Shown here one piece after another: positions 16,975 through 24,931 of a stretch of DNA of 64,000 bases. A program made the position numbers and the translations under genes. The stretch covers positions 60,759-124,758 of the forward strand of contig NZ_BOVQ01000009.1 of assembly GCF_018403765.1 (NCBI RefSeq). The letters run 5' to 3'. Source of the stretch: Lactococcus nasutitermitis. GTDB taxonomy: Bacteria > Bacillota > Bacilli > Lactobacillales > Streptococcaceae. Under the pieces are notes generated by a model, which saw only the letters and a program-made list of their open reading frames with translations, did not search any database and had not been told where the DNA came from. How positions within the stretch are numbered: position 1 is the stretch's first letter; every line of letters starts with the position of its first letter.

Positions 16975-19054
16975 GAGAAACCTCCTTTGTGCTAGGGCGA
17001 CGGAATATAAAGTAAAGTCCGATGAAAAGGACGATAAGAGCAAGAATAGTTGGAAAACTAATGTTTTGGCTGTTGATTGCTGAGCCAAATTGATAGATGA
17101 TAAAACTCATACTATAGGAAATGAGTGTTTGAAAACCTACGGCACGTAATGTCCATTTTAATTCTCCCATTTCTTTGTAAATCGTAGAGATAGCTGCGAT
17201 ACAAGGCGCGCATAAGAGGTTAAAGACGAGGAGAGAATAAGCAGAAAGTGCGCTATAATGAGACTGTAGAGCTTGCCAAATAGCTTGTCCATTGCTACCC
17301 GTAACACCAGAAGTGTGAGAATAGAGAACGCTCATCGTGCCAACGATTGTTTCTTTAGCGACAAGTCCTGTGATTGTAGCTACGGTAGCGCGCCATTCTC
17401 CAAAACCAAGAGGAGCAAAGAAGAAGGCAAGCGCGGAACCGATGTGAGCAAGGATAGAATGGGCTGCTTCTACATGTTGAAGTGCAAAGTTATAGTTTGA
17501 TAAAAACCATGTTGCAACATTCATCACGAAGATAATTGTTCCGGCACGTTTTACAAAACTAATAGCACGGTCAAAGGCGTATTTGAAGACCGTTGTTGTA
17601 TGAGGGAGATGATAACTGGGAAGTTCCATGATAAAAGCAGAAGTATCTCCAGCAAATAAGCGTGTTTTTTTGAGGATAATACCTGAAACGATAATCATGC
17701 CCATTCCAAGGAAATAGGCACTCGGAGCAACCCAACTGGCATGACGGAAAAATGCACCAGAAACGAGGGCGATGATAGGGAGTTTTGCTGAACAGGGCAT
17801 GAAAGTTGTAATCATAATCGTGATTTTGCGGTCACGCTCTTGTTCGATAGTGCGAGTTGCCATAATTCCTGGAACACCACAACCTGATGCAATCAACATG
17901 GGAATAAAGGATTTTCCGGATAAGCCGAAACGCCTGAAAATACGGTCCATGACAAAGGCAACACGTGCCATGTAGCCTGAATCTTCTAAAATCCCCAGTA
18001 AAATAAATAGTACAAAAATCTGAGGTATAAAACCTAAAATAGCTCCGATACCTGCAATAATACCATTAAGCACTAAATCTTTGAGCCAAGGGGCAATCGC
18101 TAATTGGTTCATTAGATGTGAGACGGTTTCTGGAAGCCATTGACCAAAGAGAACGTCGTTGAGCCAGTCGCTGGCTGCTGTACCAACCGTTTGAATTGCA
18201 ATGTAATAGACAAGCCACATGATGAGGACAAAAATTGGTAAACCAAGCCATTTGTGAGTGACAATTTGGTCGATTTTGTCGGTAAGGTTGGCTTTGCCAT
18301 TTGAAATATCTGTCACACAGAGTTGTACGATTTGTCCGATGAGGTCGTAGCGCTCATTGACAATGATGGATTCACAATCATCGGACATCACTTTTTCTGT
18401 GATTTTTACGATGTCTTTGATTTCAAACTGTTGAGCATGAGAGAGTTGTGAAAGTGTAAGAGTATCACCTTCAAAACATTTGATTTGCTCGAAACGATTG
18501 CTACTATGGATAACTTTGCCAATTTCTGCGAGGGCTCCTTCTAGGCGATTATCGTATTCAATGTGAGCTATATCATGTGTTTTTGTAGCTATATTGACTG
18601 CTTCATTCAAGCCACGATTTTTTATGGCAGATGTGGCAATGATTGGTACTCCGAGGCTGTAAGAAAGTTTTTCGATATCTATTTTTTTCCCATCACGTTC
18701 GGTAAGGTCGCTCATGTTGAGAGCTAGAACCATTGGAATGCCGAAGTCCATGAGCTGGAGCGTGAGATAAAGAGAGCGTTCCAGATTGGTAGCATCTATA
18801 ATGTTAAGGAGAACATCAGGTGGTGTTTGAAGAAGATAGTGGCGCGTGACTTCTTCTTCGAGAGAATAAGGGGAAAGAGAGTAAGTGCCGGGTAAATCTT
18901 GGATTTCAACTTTTTTATCTTTTTTGTAATGTCCTGATTTGCGCTCGACAGTTACACCGGGCCAGTTACCAACTTGTTGATTGGCGCCAGTTAATATATT
19001 GAAGATGCTTGTTTTCCCACTGTTGGGATTTCCTAGAAGTGCGATTGTTGTCAT
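16961..19054 (-). CDS. feoB: Ferrous iron transporter FeoB
   Basis: A 697-residue inner-membrane protein. The N-terminal G domain has G1 GNPNSGKTS (residues 8-16), the G3 DLPGTYSLSPYS and G4 NMSD. A helical linker follows, then the membrane region with two Gate-like halves (GVPGIMATRTIEQERDRK; LVAKETIVGTMSVLYS). FeoB imports Fe2+. The start is 19 bp after feoA, with a GGA-containing site. The order feoA-feoB-Cys-rich protein is typical of Firmicutes. Confidence 0.96.
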   Translation of the reverse strand: MTTIALLGNPNSGKTSIFNILTGANQQVGNWPGVTVERKSGHYKKDKKVEIQDLPGTYSLSPYSLEEEVTRHYLLQTPPDVLLNIIDATNLERSLYLTLQLMDFGIPMVLALNMSDLTERDGKKIDIEKLSYSLGVPIIATSAIKNRGLNEAVNIATKTHDIAHIEYDNRLEGALAEIGKVIHSSNRFEQIKCFEGDTLTLSQLSHAQQFEIKDIVKITEKVMSDDCESIIVNERYDLIGQIVQLCVTDISNGKANLTDKIDQIVTHKWLGLPIFVLIMWLVYYIAIQTVGTAASDWLNDVLFGQWLPETVSHLMNQLAIAPWLKDLVLNGIIAGIGAILGFIPQIFVLFILLGILEDSGYMARVAFVMDRIFRRFGLSGKSFIPMLIASGCGVPGIMATRTIEQERDRKITIMITTFMPCSAKLPIIALVSGAFFRHASWVAPSAYFLGMGMIIVSGIILKKTRLFAGDTSAFIMELPSYHLPHTTTVFKYAFDRAISFVKRAGTIIFVMNVATWFLSNYNFALQHVEAAHSILAHIGSALAFFFAPLGFGEWRATVATITGLVAKETIVGTMSVLYSHTSGVTGSNGQAIWQALQSHYSALSAYSLLVFNLLCAPCIAAISTIYKEMGELKWTLRAVGFQTLISYSMSFIIYQFGSAINSQNISFPTILALIVLFIGLYFIFRRPSTKEVSHELS

Positions 19055-19073
19055 GTATTTTCCTAAATATGAT

Positions 19074-19535
19074 TTATTGTTTGAGAGTAACTTTTATTTT
19101 TTCTGCATCATTTTTTCTTAGTGAAAGAGCGTAGCCACGAAGGTGAAGTTCCATTGGGTCTCCAAGTGGAGCAAGTTTACGAACGAAGATGCTCGTGCCT
19201 CGAGTGATACCCATATCCATGAGACGGCGTTTTATTTCGCCTGTGGCATCAATCATACGTACGACACCAGTTTGACCTACGGTAAGGCTAGAAAGTCCTA
19301 TCATATTTTCTGTTGTTTGCTCGTTTTTGATGATGATTGTTCGTAGATAATCTAAACTTAGAGCTAGGCGAGTATTTCCTACTTTAACGATAGCATTATC
19401 TTCGTTGAGTGATAGGAGGACAAGCTCTTTGTCAGGTATAAAACCTAGTTCACGAAGTTTTTGGGAAAAAGTTGTCTTTTTTAGCTCGGATATATAGTAA
19501 ACTTGCCCAATATGGGCTTGATTGAGTGTTTTCAT
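19074..19535 (-). CDS. feoA: FeoA with two tandem FeoA (SH3-like) domains
   Basis: At 153 residues it is about twice the usual 75-residue FeoA. Two SH3-like copies are visible. The first runs over residues 1-70 (LRELGFIPDKELVLLS) and the second over 78-153 (LMDMGITRGTSIFVRK, DPMELHLRGYALSLR). FeoA assists FeoB in Fe2+ uptake. It is the first gene of the operon, 33 bp downstream of a perfect 33-bp inverted repeat. The ATG lies after a weak GGAAAGAAC site. Confidence 0.92.
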   Translation of the reverse strand: MKTLNQAHIGQVYYISELKKTTFSQKLRELGFIPDKELVLLSLNEDNAIVKVGNTRLALSLDYLRTIIIKNEQTTENMIGLSSLTVGQTGVVRMIDATGEIKRRLMDMGITRGTSIFVRKLAPLGDPMELHLRGYALSLRKNDAEKIKVTLKQ

Positions 19536-19567
19536 CTGTTCTTTCCATGAAAATTGTTTGATTTGTC

Positions 19568-19600
19568 AAAAATGTTTTACATTATTAGTAAAACATTTTT
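19568..19600. promoter_or_regulatory. Large inverted repeat upstream of feoA, operator candidate
   Basis: AAAAATGTTTTAC (19568-19580) and GTAAAACATTTTT (19588-19600) form a perfect 13-bp-arm repeat with a 7-bp spacer. On the minus strand a TTGCAA with a 17-bp-spaced TTTACT lies across it, so a bound protein would cover the promoter. An iron- or redox-responsive regulator is the natural guess, but its identity is not shown. Confidence 0.55.
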
Positions 19601-19631
19601 TAGGAAATTTTGCAAGGATTGTTAAAAAAAT

Positions 19632-19662
19632 AAAAAAACTCTACAATTTGTAAAGTTTTTTT
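19632..19662 (-). terminator. Terminator after fakA
   Basis: On the minus strand AAAAAACT pairs with AGTTTTTT around TTACAAATTGTAG, followed by T-rich sequence, between fakA and the feoA promoter. Confidence 0.75.
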
Positions 19663-19677
19663 ATTTGCAAGTTTTTC

Positions 19678-21348
19678 TTATTCGACAGAGAAGAGGTAAG
19701 GGTAAACGGGTTGTTTGCCTTCGTGAATTTCTACTTCTAAGTCTTCGTATTTCTTTTCTAGTTCCTTGGCAATTTTATCAGCTACGGATTTTTTTCCATC
19801 ACTGCCGATATAAATAGCTGCGATTTCGCTGTCTTCATCAATCATTTGGTCAAAAACGGCGAAAATGGCATCATTCATACGTTTAGTGCTGACTACGATT
19901 TTATTGTCAAGCATTCCGAGTGTATCTTTTTTATGAATTTCAATTCCATCAACGTTTGTATCACGAATGGCTGTTGTGACTGAACCTGATTTTACATCGC
20001 TGAGGCTTTCACTCATTGCTTCTTTATTTTCTTCGATTGATTTTGTTGGGTCGAAGCTGAGAAGAGCTGTGAAACCTTGAGGAATTGTTGCTGATTCAAC
20101 GACTTCTACAGGAATTGTTGCAACTTCTGCGGCTGATTTTGCTGCCATAAAAATATTTTTGTTATTAGGTAAAATAATGACTTTGTCGGCATTGACCGCT
20201 TCGATAGCTTTGACGATGTCCTCGGTTGAAGGATTCATCGTTTGTCCTCCTGAGACGATGTAATTGACGCCCATTTCTTTAAAGATTTCGGCTAAGCCAT
20301 CGCCTGCTGTGATAGCAATGAGGCCCCAATCCTTTTTGGAATCAGAAGTGGAAATGTTTGTGGCTTTGGCTTCTTTTTCTTTGACACCTTCGTTTTGGAG
20401 GCGCATATTGTCAACTTTGACTTTTACGAGACGACCAAACTTGAGTCCTTCTTGCATAACAAGTCCAGGGTCTTCTGTATGGACGTGGACTTTGACGATT
20501 TCATCATCATCAACGACAAGAAGAGAGTTTCCGATACTGGCAAGATAGGTCTGGAATGTGTCGTGGTCATAGCTTTCGTGAGCTGTTGGACCTTTGCCAA
20601 TTTCAACCATGATTTCGGTACAATAGCCGTACTTGATGTCACTTGTAGAAGCGTTGGCTACACCAGAATTTTCGTGCTCGACGTTAATCATACGTTCCAT
20701 TGCTTCAGGTCCTTCTTCAGGATCTTCTGGAATATATTCGCCGTTAAGAGCGGTCATGAAACCTTCATAGATGAAGACGAGACCTTGTCCGCCGGAATCA
20801 ACAACACCAACTTCTTTGAGAACTGGAAGTAAATCTGGTGTCATGGCAAGTGCTTTATTAGCACCGTCAAGTGCGGCTTGCATGACTTTGATAACATCGT
20901 CTGTTTCGTCTGTTTTGTGTTTTGCCATTTCAGCAGCGCCACGAGAAACGGTAAGGATAGTTCCTTCAACTGGTTTCATGACAGCTTTGTAGGCAACTTC
21001 GACACCGTTTTGTAGAGCAGCGGCGAGATGAATGCCGTCAAGTTCTTCGTAGTCTTTGGCATATTGGGCAAAGCCACGGAATAATTGACTGAGAATAACA
21101 CCGGAATTGCCACGAGCGCCCATGAGAAGACCTTTTGAAAGAATTTGGGCTACTTCGCCGACTGTGTCAGCTGGTTTTTCAAAAACAGCTTTGGCACCGT
21201 TGGTAATGGTCATTCCCATATTGGTTCCTGTGTCACCATCGGGTACGGGGAACACGTTGAGGGAATTGACATATTCAGCTTGGGCATTCAGGCGACTAGC
21301 TGCTGCCTGAATCATTTCGTTGAATTTATTTGAATCTATCTTGGTCAC
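19678..21348 (-). CDS. fakA: Fatty acid kinase catalytic subunit FakA (YloV/DAK family)
   Basis: A 556-residue protein with an N-terminal DhaL kinase domain (PDGDTGTNM at 36-44, conserved Asp for Mg-ATP; GARGNSGVILSQLFRGF). A middle domain with CTEIMVE and VHVHTEDPG and a C-terminal DegV-like domain follow. FakA phosphorylates fatty acids presented by FakB for phospholipid synthesis. The start is GTG at 21348; its first base is the last base of the yloU stop (TAGTG), so translation is coupled. No fakB gene is in the window. Confidence 0.92.
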   Translation of the reverse strand: MTKIDSNKFNEMIQAAASRLNAQAEYVNSLNVFPVPDGDTGTNMGMTITNGAKAVFEKPADTVGEVAQILSKGLLMGARGNSGVILSQLFRGFAQYAKDYEELDGIHLAAALQNGVEVAYKAVMKPVEGTILTVSRGAAEMAKHKTDETDDVIKVMQAALDGANKALAMTPDLLPVLKEVGVVDSGGQGLVFIYEGFMTALNGEYIPEDPEEGPEAMERMINVEHENSGVANASTSDIKYGYCTEIMVEIGKGPTAHESYDHDTFQTYLASIGNSLLVVDDDEIVKVHVHTEDPGLVMQEGLKFGRLVKVKVDNMRLQNEGVKEKEAKATNISTSDSKKDWGLIAITAGDGLAEIFKEMGVNYIVSGGQTMNPSTEDIVKAIEAVNADKVIILPNNKNIFMAAKSAAEVATIPVEVVESATIPQGFTALLSFDPTKSIEENKEAMSESLSDVKSGSVTTAIRDTNVDGIEIHKKDTLGMLDNKIVVSTKRMNDAIFAVFDQMIDEDSEIAAIYIGSDGKKSVADKIAKELEKKYEDLEVEIHEGKQPVYPYLFSVE

Positions 21349-21758
21349 TAGTCTTCAACCACCTTCACATTTTGTACATAGACGTTGATTTTCGCGGCAG
21401 AAATACCGAGTTGGTTTTCTAAGTTGAAACGTACACGTTCTTGAATATTTTTTGCTACTTCGCTGATTTTTACACCATAAGAAATAACGACGTAAACATC
21501 AATGGAAGTTTCGTTTTCATTTGTTGTAACTACAACACCTTTTGCGTAATTTTCTTGACGTAAAATATTGCGGAAGTTGTCTTTGACAGCATTTTTGCTT
21601 GTCATGCCAACAACACCGAAAATCTCTGTGGTGCTTGCACCGACAACCGTTGCGATGACCTCGGTCGCGATATCGACATTTCCATTTTGGTTATTAATCG
21701 TAACACTCATTTTCATATTTGTACCGATTAAATTTTGATTTAAGGTACTTTCCTCCAT
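21348..21758 (-). CDS. yloU: Asp23/Gls24 family protein YloU
   Basis: A 136-residue Asp23-family protein, usually encoded directly before fakA (yloU-yloV). The core starts at MSVTINNQNGNVDIATEV and includes ATEVIATVVGAS and FGVVGMTSKN; a function in envelope stress or membrane association is assumed. The start is uncertain. The ATG at 21758 gives an extra 14-16 residues and has AGGA upstream; ATGs at 21716 or 21710 would match the usual family N terminus but lack a good Shine-Dalgarno. Confidence 0.88.
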   Translation of the reverse strand: MEESTLNQNLIGTNMKMSVTINNQNGNVDIATEVIATVVGASTTEIFGVVGMTSKNAVKDNFRNILRQENYAKGVVVTTNENETSIDVYVVISYGVKISEVAKNIQERVRFNLENQLGISAAKINVYVQNVKVVED

Positions 21759-21779
21759 ATTATTTGAATATCCTGACTT

Positions 21780-21788
21780 ATTTTACCA
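21780..21788 (-). promoter_or_regulatory. Extended -10 promoter for yloU-fakA
   Basis: On the minus strand TGGTAAAAT gives an extended -10 about 22 bp before the first ATG. No good -35 is evident. Confidence 0.45.
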
Positions 21789-21877
21789 TATTTTTGGAAA
21801 ATAAAACAGTTTTGTCCGTTGTTTGTCGTGTGAGATATTTTTGACAGTTCTGTAAAACCTAATTTTTGATAAAAAAA

Positions 21878-21898
21878 TTTTGACAGAACTGTCAAAAA
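21878..21898. repeat. TTGACAG palindrome (centre AA) at end of the ABC ATPase gene
   Basis: A 20-bp perfect palindrome, TTTTGACAG-AA-CTGTCAAAA plus one A. It overlaps the last bases of the minus-strand ATPase gene. A degenerate copy missing one C lies 43 bp to the left (about 21836-21857). Confidence 0.88.
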
Positions 21899-22677
21899 TC
21901 TTTTTTTGGTATGACGAAGTATTTTTTGTTGATTTTTTCGATTTGGATAGGTTTTTGATAAAAATTGGTGAGACTTTGTTCGGTTAAGATGCTAGATTTA
22001 TCGCCAGATTGGATTATTTTTCCATCACGCAGGAGGAGAATTTTGTTGAAATCTTCGGTAATCTCGTCAGGGTGATGAGTGATATAAAGGAGAGTGGGGG
22101 CGTTTTTCATTGTTGTAATATCGTGAAGTTTTTCGAGCAGATTTTCTTTGGCAAAGAGGTCTAATCCGTTGGTGGCTTCGTCTAAAATCAGTATATTAGG
22201 ATGCAAAATTAAACTTCGTGCAATGAGAAGAAGTTGCTTTTCACCTTGAGAAAGTGTCCCATAAATACGTCCAATCAGATCGCTTGCGCCCACTTGGTGC
22301 ATAAGCTCGCGCGCTTCGTCCAATTCTTGGTCAGTAAATGGCTTGTAGAGCATACTTGAATTGAATTTTCCTGTATAAACTAAATTTTCCGCATGACTAT
22401 TACCATTGAAACGCTCAGCGATAAATGAGCCGACAATGCTGATTTGTTGACGCAATGCGGGAATTTGGTCCTTGCCAAAGCGCGTGCCTAACACGGTTAA
22501 TTCTCCAGAAGTTTTCCAGTTTTCTGCCATGATAAGCTTGATGAGACTAGATTTTCCAGAACCGTTCAGACCGAGAATGACCCAATTTTCACCTTGATTG
22601 ACTTGCCAGTTGATATCAGATAGGATAGACTTTTGGTTGCGCATAAAATTGACATTTTTAAATGAAAGAATTTCCAT
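21892..22677 (-). CDS. ABC transporter ATP-binding protein (YlmA/ModF-like)
   Basis: A 261-residue stand-alone ATPase with Walker A LGLNGSGKSS, Q-loop, signature TLSQGEKQ, Walker B NILILDEATNGLDLF and H-loop LYITHHPDEI. The signature is the LSQGE variant seen in ModF/YlmA proteins, which have no linked permease. I start at the ATG at 22677 with GGAGAG 8 bp upstream; an upstream extension to 22794 adds 39 unlike residues and runs into repeat DNA. No permease gene is near, so the role is open. Confidence 0.85.
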   Translation of the reverse strand: MEILSFKNVNFMRNQKSILSDINWQVNQGENWVILGLNGSGKSSLIKLIMAENWKTSGELTVLGTRFGKDQIPALRQQISIVGSFIAERFNGNSHAENLVYTGKFNSSMLYKPFTDQELDEARELMHQVGASDLIGRIYGTLSQGEKQLLLIARSLILHPNILILDEATNGLDLFAKENLLEKLHDITTMKNAPTLLYITHHPDEITEDFNKILLLRDGKIIQSGDKSSILTEQSLTNFYQKPIQIEKINKKYFVIPKKDF

Positions 22678-22825
22678 GATAAATCTCTCCATATTTTTCA
22701 AAATATTAAGACTATTATAACGCAAAATCTGGTAAGTTGCGAATTTTTTTATCAAAGTTTTTGACACCGACAAGCTACGCTTTCTGGTATCCACTCTCGC
22801 TAAGTGGCTAAAGCCATAAGTCGAG

Positions 22826-22843
22826 TGGCAGTTCTGTCAAAAA
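22826..22843. repeat. Degenerate TTGACAG palindrome
   Basis: GTGGCAGTTCTGTCAAAA keeps the right arm and centre, with one change in the left arm (TGGCAG for TGACAG). Confidence 0.6.
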
Positions 22844-22873
22844 TAAAAAAACCTGTCAAAAATGACAGATTTT
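22844..22873 (-). terminator. Terminator after rpmB
   Basis: On the minus strand CTGTC and GACAG pair, extended by A/T pairs, and are followed by T7. A separate perfect 22-bp palindrome with centre CTTGCGCAAG lies just before it (22877-22898) and shares the T5/A5 ends of the TTGACAG element. Confidence 0.8.
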
Positions 22874-22903
22874 ACTTTTTTGCTTGCGCAAGCAAAAACG
22901 AAA

Positions 22904-23098
22904 TTAAACACGTTCAACGCCAGCAGGCAATTTTTTCAATGCTTTTGCTGAAGCCCAAACAGTTTTGATTTTTCCGCCTTCAAGAATTGTAACTTTTTGA
23001 AGATTTGGTTTTACAACACGTTTTGTTTGGTTCATTGCGTGTGAACGATTATTACCTGAAACAGTCTTACGACCAGTAAAATAACATACTTTAGACAT
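22904..23098 (-). CDS. rpmB: 50S ribosomal protein L28
   Basis: A 64-residue L28 protein: N-terminal [20 protein letters not shown], central [10 protein letters not shown] and C-terminal [12 protein letters not shown]. Full normal length. GGGGAGG lies 9 bp before the ATG. It has its own promoter and terminator. Confidence 0.97.
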   Translation of the reverse strand: MSKVCYFTGRKTVSGNNRSHAMNQTKRVVKPNLQKVTILEGGKIKTVWASAKALKKLPAGVERV

Positions 23099-23152
23099 GA
23101 TTTATATCCTCCCCTTATATTTTTTATGCTTCGAAAGATAACATACTTGATT

Positions 23153-23182
23153 AGTATAACATTTTTTTATCAAAAAAATCAA
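23153..23182 (-). promoter_or_regulatory. Promoter of rpmB
   Basis: Minus strand: TTGATT (23182-23177), an 18-bp spacer and TATACT (23158-23153) with an upstream TG. Confidence 0.7.
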
Positions 23183-23220
23183 GTTATTTTTCTTCTTTTG
23201 CTGATTTTTTTTCTTAAATT

Positions 23221-23229
23221 TGATAAAAT
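23221..23229 (+). promoter_or_regulatory. Extended -10 directly before the DUF1129 gene (leaderless candidate)
   Basis: TGATAAAAT gives an extended -10 with TAAAAT at 23224-23229. Only six bases separate it from the ATG at 23236, so transcription would start at or next to the start codon. No Shine-Dalgarno is present. Confidence 0.5.
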
Positions 23230-23235
23230 AGTGCT

Positions 23236-23907
23236 ATGGACAATTTAATAGAGGAACTCACAGCAAAAAATAGTGAATATATTCATGCCGTAACCAAGCA
23301 ACTAATGGTAATTGGTAAAACAGATGAAGAAGTGAAAACAATTTTGGCGGACATTTTGCCTCAAATCATTGAAGGGCAAAAAACAGGGATTTTAGCCAAA
23401 AAACTTCTTGGAACACCACAAGAATTCATTCAAAAATATGAACCTGAAAAAAAAGCTGGCAAAACTACAAAAACAAGTAATGAAAATACAAATCCAGTGT
23501 TGATGTGGCTTGATAGCAGTTTGATGCTTTTTGGAGCAATCACAGCTATTAGCGGAGTTCTCGGACTTTTCAGCAAGAAATATCAAACCTATGGTCTAAC
23601 AACAACGGTTATTATGGCGGCCGTTGCAGGGATTGTGATGTACATGATGTATCGCTTTTTCTACAGTCAAGAAGCAACTACTCGAAAATGGAATTGGAAA
23701 AATATGTTTCTAGTTGTTGCTGTTGTCCTCGTCTGGGGAGTATTAACAGCAGTGACAGCAATGTTGCCAAGAGCGTTGAATCCGATTGTTAATTCTTACG
23801 TCAGCATTGTACTGGCAGTTCTTGCCTTTGGTATCAAATATTTGGTAAAACGTCAATTTCACACACGCTCAGCAATGACACCGGCAGCGAGAGTAAATTC
23901 GAAATAG
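23236..23907 (+). CDS. DUF1129 family membrane protein
   Basis: A 223-residue protein. Residues 1-75 form a soluble helical region with the NLIEELTAKNSEYIHAVTKQ pattern of DUF1129 proteins, followed by four or so hydrophobic segments (about 88-108, 117-137, 155-178, 182-205). The family is common in lactic acid bacteria and its function is unknown. There is no Shine-Dalgarno, and an extended -10 ends six bases before the ATG. It is divergent from rpmB and followed by a terminator. Confidence 0.8.
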   Translation: MDNLIEELTAKNSEYIHAVTKQLMVIGKTDEEVKTILADILPQIIEGQKTGILAKKLLGTPQEFIQKYEPEKKAGKTTKTSNENTNPVLMWLDSSLMLFGAITAISGVLGLFSKKYQTYGLTTTVIMAAVAGIVMYMMYRFFYSQEATTRKWNWKNMFLVVAVVLVWGVLTAVTAMLPRALNPIVNSYVSIVLAVLAFGIKYLVKRQFHTRSAMTPAARVNSK

Positions 23908-23953
23908 TAAGATGATTATCTTGTTTTTTTATATTGTTGTATCCAGATGTAAT

Positions 23954-23999
23954 AAAAAATAGACATATTGTAAAAAAATATATCTATTTTTTTTTTTTT
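23954..23999 (+). terminator. Terminator after the DUF1129 gene
   Basis: AAAAAATAGA pairs with TCTATTTTTT around an A/T-rich loop, followed by a long T run. Confidence 0.75.
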
Positions 24000-24054
24000 A
24001 TAAAATACAATTTATAATTTAATACAAAAAGTAATTACAAAGATATGTTAAGCC

Positions 24055-24083
24055 TTTACATATTAAAATAATTTTGATAAAAT
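24055..24083 (+). promoter_or_regulatory. Promoter of the secreted repeat protein
   Basis: TTTACA (24055-24060), a 17-bp spacer, TAAAAT (24078-24083) with TG in front. The ATG is 36 bp downstream. Confidence 0.7.
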
Positions 24084-24118
24084 TACATTGTAAAGATTTT
24101 TGTAAGGAGAAAAACAGG

Positions 24119-24802
24119 ATGAAAAAAGTAACACTTACCGTTCTTGCTTCCGCTGCTTTGATAGCAGGCGGAGTTATCGCAGCACCTCATGCTCATGCGC
24201 AGCAGATTTCAGGTGTCAATACTGCTGGAGTCTATATGTATCGACTCTATAATCCAAACAGTGGTGAACATTTCTACACGGAAAATATCAAGGAAGACCA
24301 AAACTTGGTAAATGCTGGTTGGAGATTTGAAGGAATTGGTTGGATTGCCCCTACTAAAGGAGCGCCCGTTTATCGCCTTTATAATCCTAATGCTGGAGAT
24401 CATTTCTATACGACAAGTGCAGCAGAAAAAAGTAGTCTTGTGAAAGCAGGCTGGAATTATGAAGGAATTGGTTGGCGTTCAGGTGGTAAAACACCATTGT
24501 ACCGTGCTTACAATCCTCATGCTACAGCAGGTTCTCACAACTATACAACAAATAAAGCTGAAGAAAATTCTTTAGTATCAGCTGGTTGGAGTAATGAAGG
24601 TATTGCTTGGTATGGAGTTGGCGGAGGTATTGGAGCTGCCAGCGGACATAACTATGTTGGATTTGTAGAAGATAGTAATAACAACATTTTCGGTGAAGCT
24701 CTCTTTACAAACCTCAACGAAGCGTTTAATTGGGCTAAAACTTGGGGAGCAGCACACGTAACTACAGATTCAGGTTGGGCCGAAGCTCAACAATTAAACT
24801 AA
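24119..24802 (+). CDS. Secreted protein with three Y-R-x-Y-N-P-N-x-G-x-H-F-Y-T repeats
   Basis: A 227-residue secreted protein with a signal peptide (about 1-27, ending AHAHA). Three consecutive units of about 40-43 residues follow, each with YRLYNPNSGEHFYT-like starts and AGW-x-x-EGIGW-like ends (about 38-170). A C-terminal stretch of about 50 residues rich in Trp and Asn completes it. The repeat (DUF5648-like) also forms the C-terminal domain of the two GH25 muramidases at 51-54 kb, so it probably binds a wall polymer. Start chosen at 24119 behind AAGGAG. It has its own promoter and terminator, directly before rmlA. Confidence 0.82.
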   Translation: MKKVTLTVLASAALIAGGVIAAPHAHAQQISGVNTAGVYMYRLYNPNSGEHFYTENIKEDQNLVNAGWRFEGIGWIAPTKGAPVYRLYNPNAGDHFYTTSAAEKSSLVKAGWNYEGIGWRSGGKTPLYRAYNPHATAGSHNYTTNKAEENSLVSAGWSNEGIAWYGVGGGIGAASGHNYVGFVEDSNNNIFGEALFTNLNEAFNWAKTWGAAHVTTDSGWAEAQQLN

Positions 24803-24812
24803 GATGTTTTTT

Positions 24813-24844
24813 AAGACGAAGTGTTCAATCTTCGTCTTTTTTTG
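24813..24844 (+). terminator. Terminator after the repeat-protein gene
   Basis: AAGACGAAG (24813-24821) pairs with CTTCGTCTT (24830-24838) and is followed by T's. Confidence 0.92.
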
Positions 24845-24868
24845 ATGATTTATGCGAAAAATAGAGAA

Positions 24869-24897
24869 ATGACACATAAGCGATTTTATGCTATAAT
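24869..24897 (+). promoter_or_regulatory. Main promoter of the rml/rgp polysaccharide locus
   Basis: ATGACA (24869-24874), a 17-bp spacer, TATAAT (24892-24897) with TG one base upstream: a near-consensus promoter 35 bp before rmlA. Confidence 0.8.
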
Positions 24898-24931
24898 TAA
24901 CCTGATTAATTATATTATGGAGGTTCCTTAA

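Noticed and set aside
22678..22794. Longer start for the ABC ATPase gene
   Set aside because: The extra 39 residues lack family similarity, and the ATG at 22677 has GGAGAG at proper distance.
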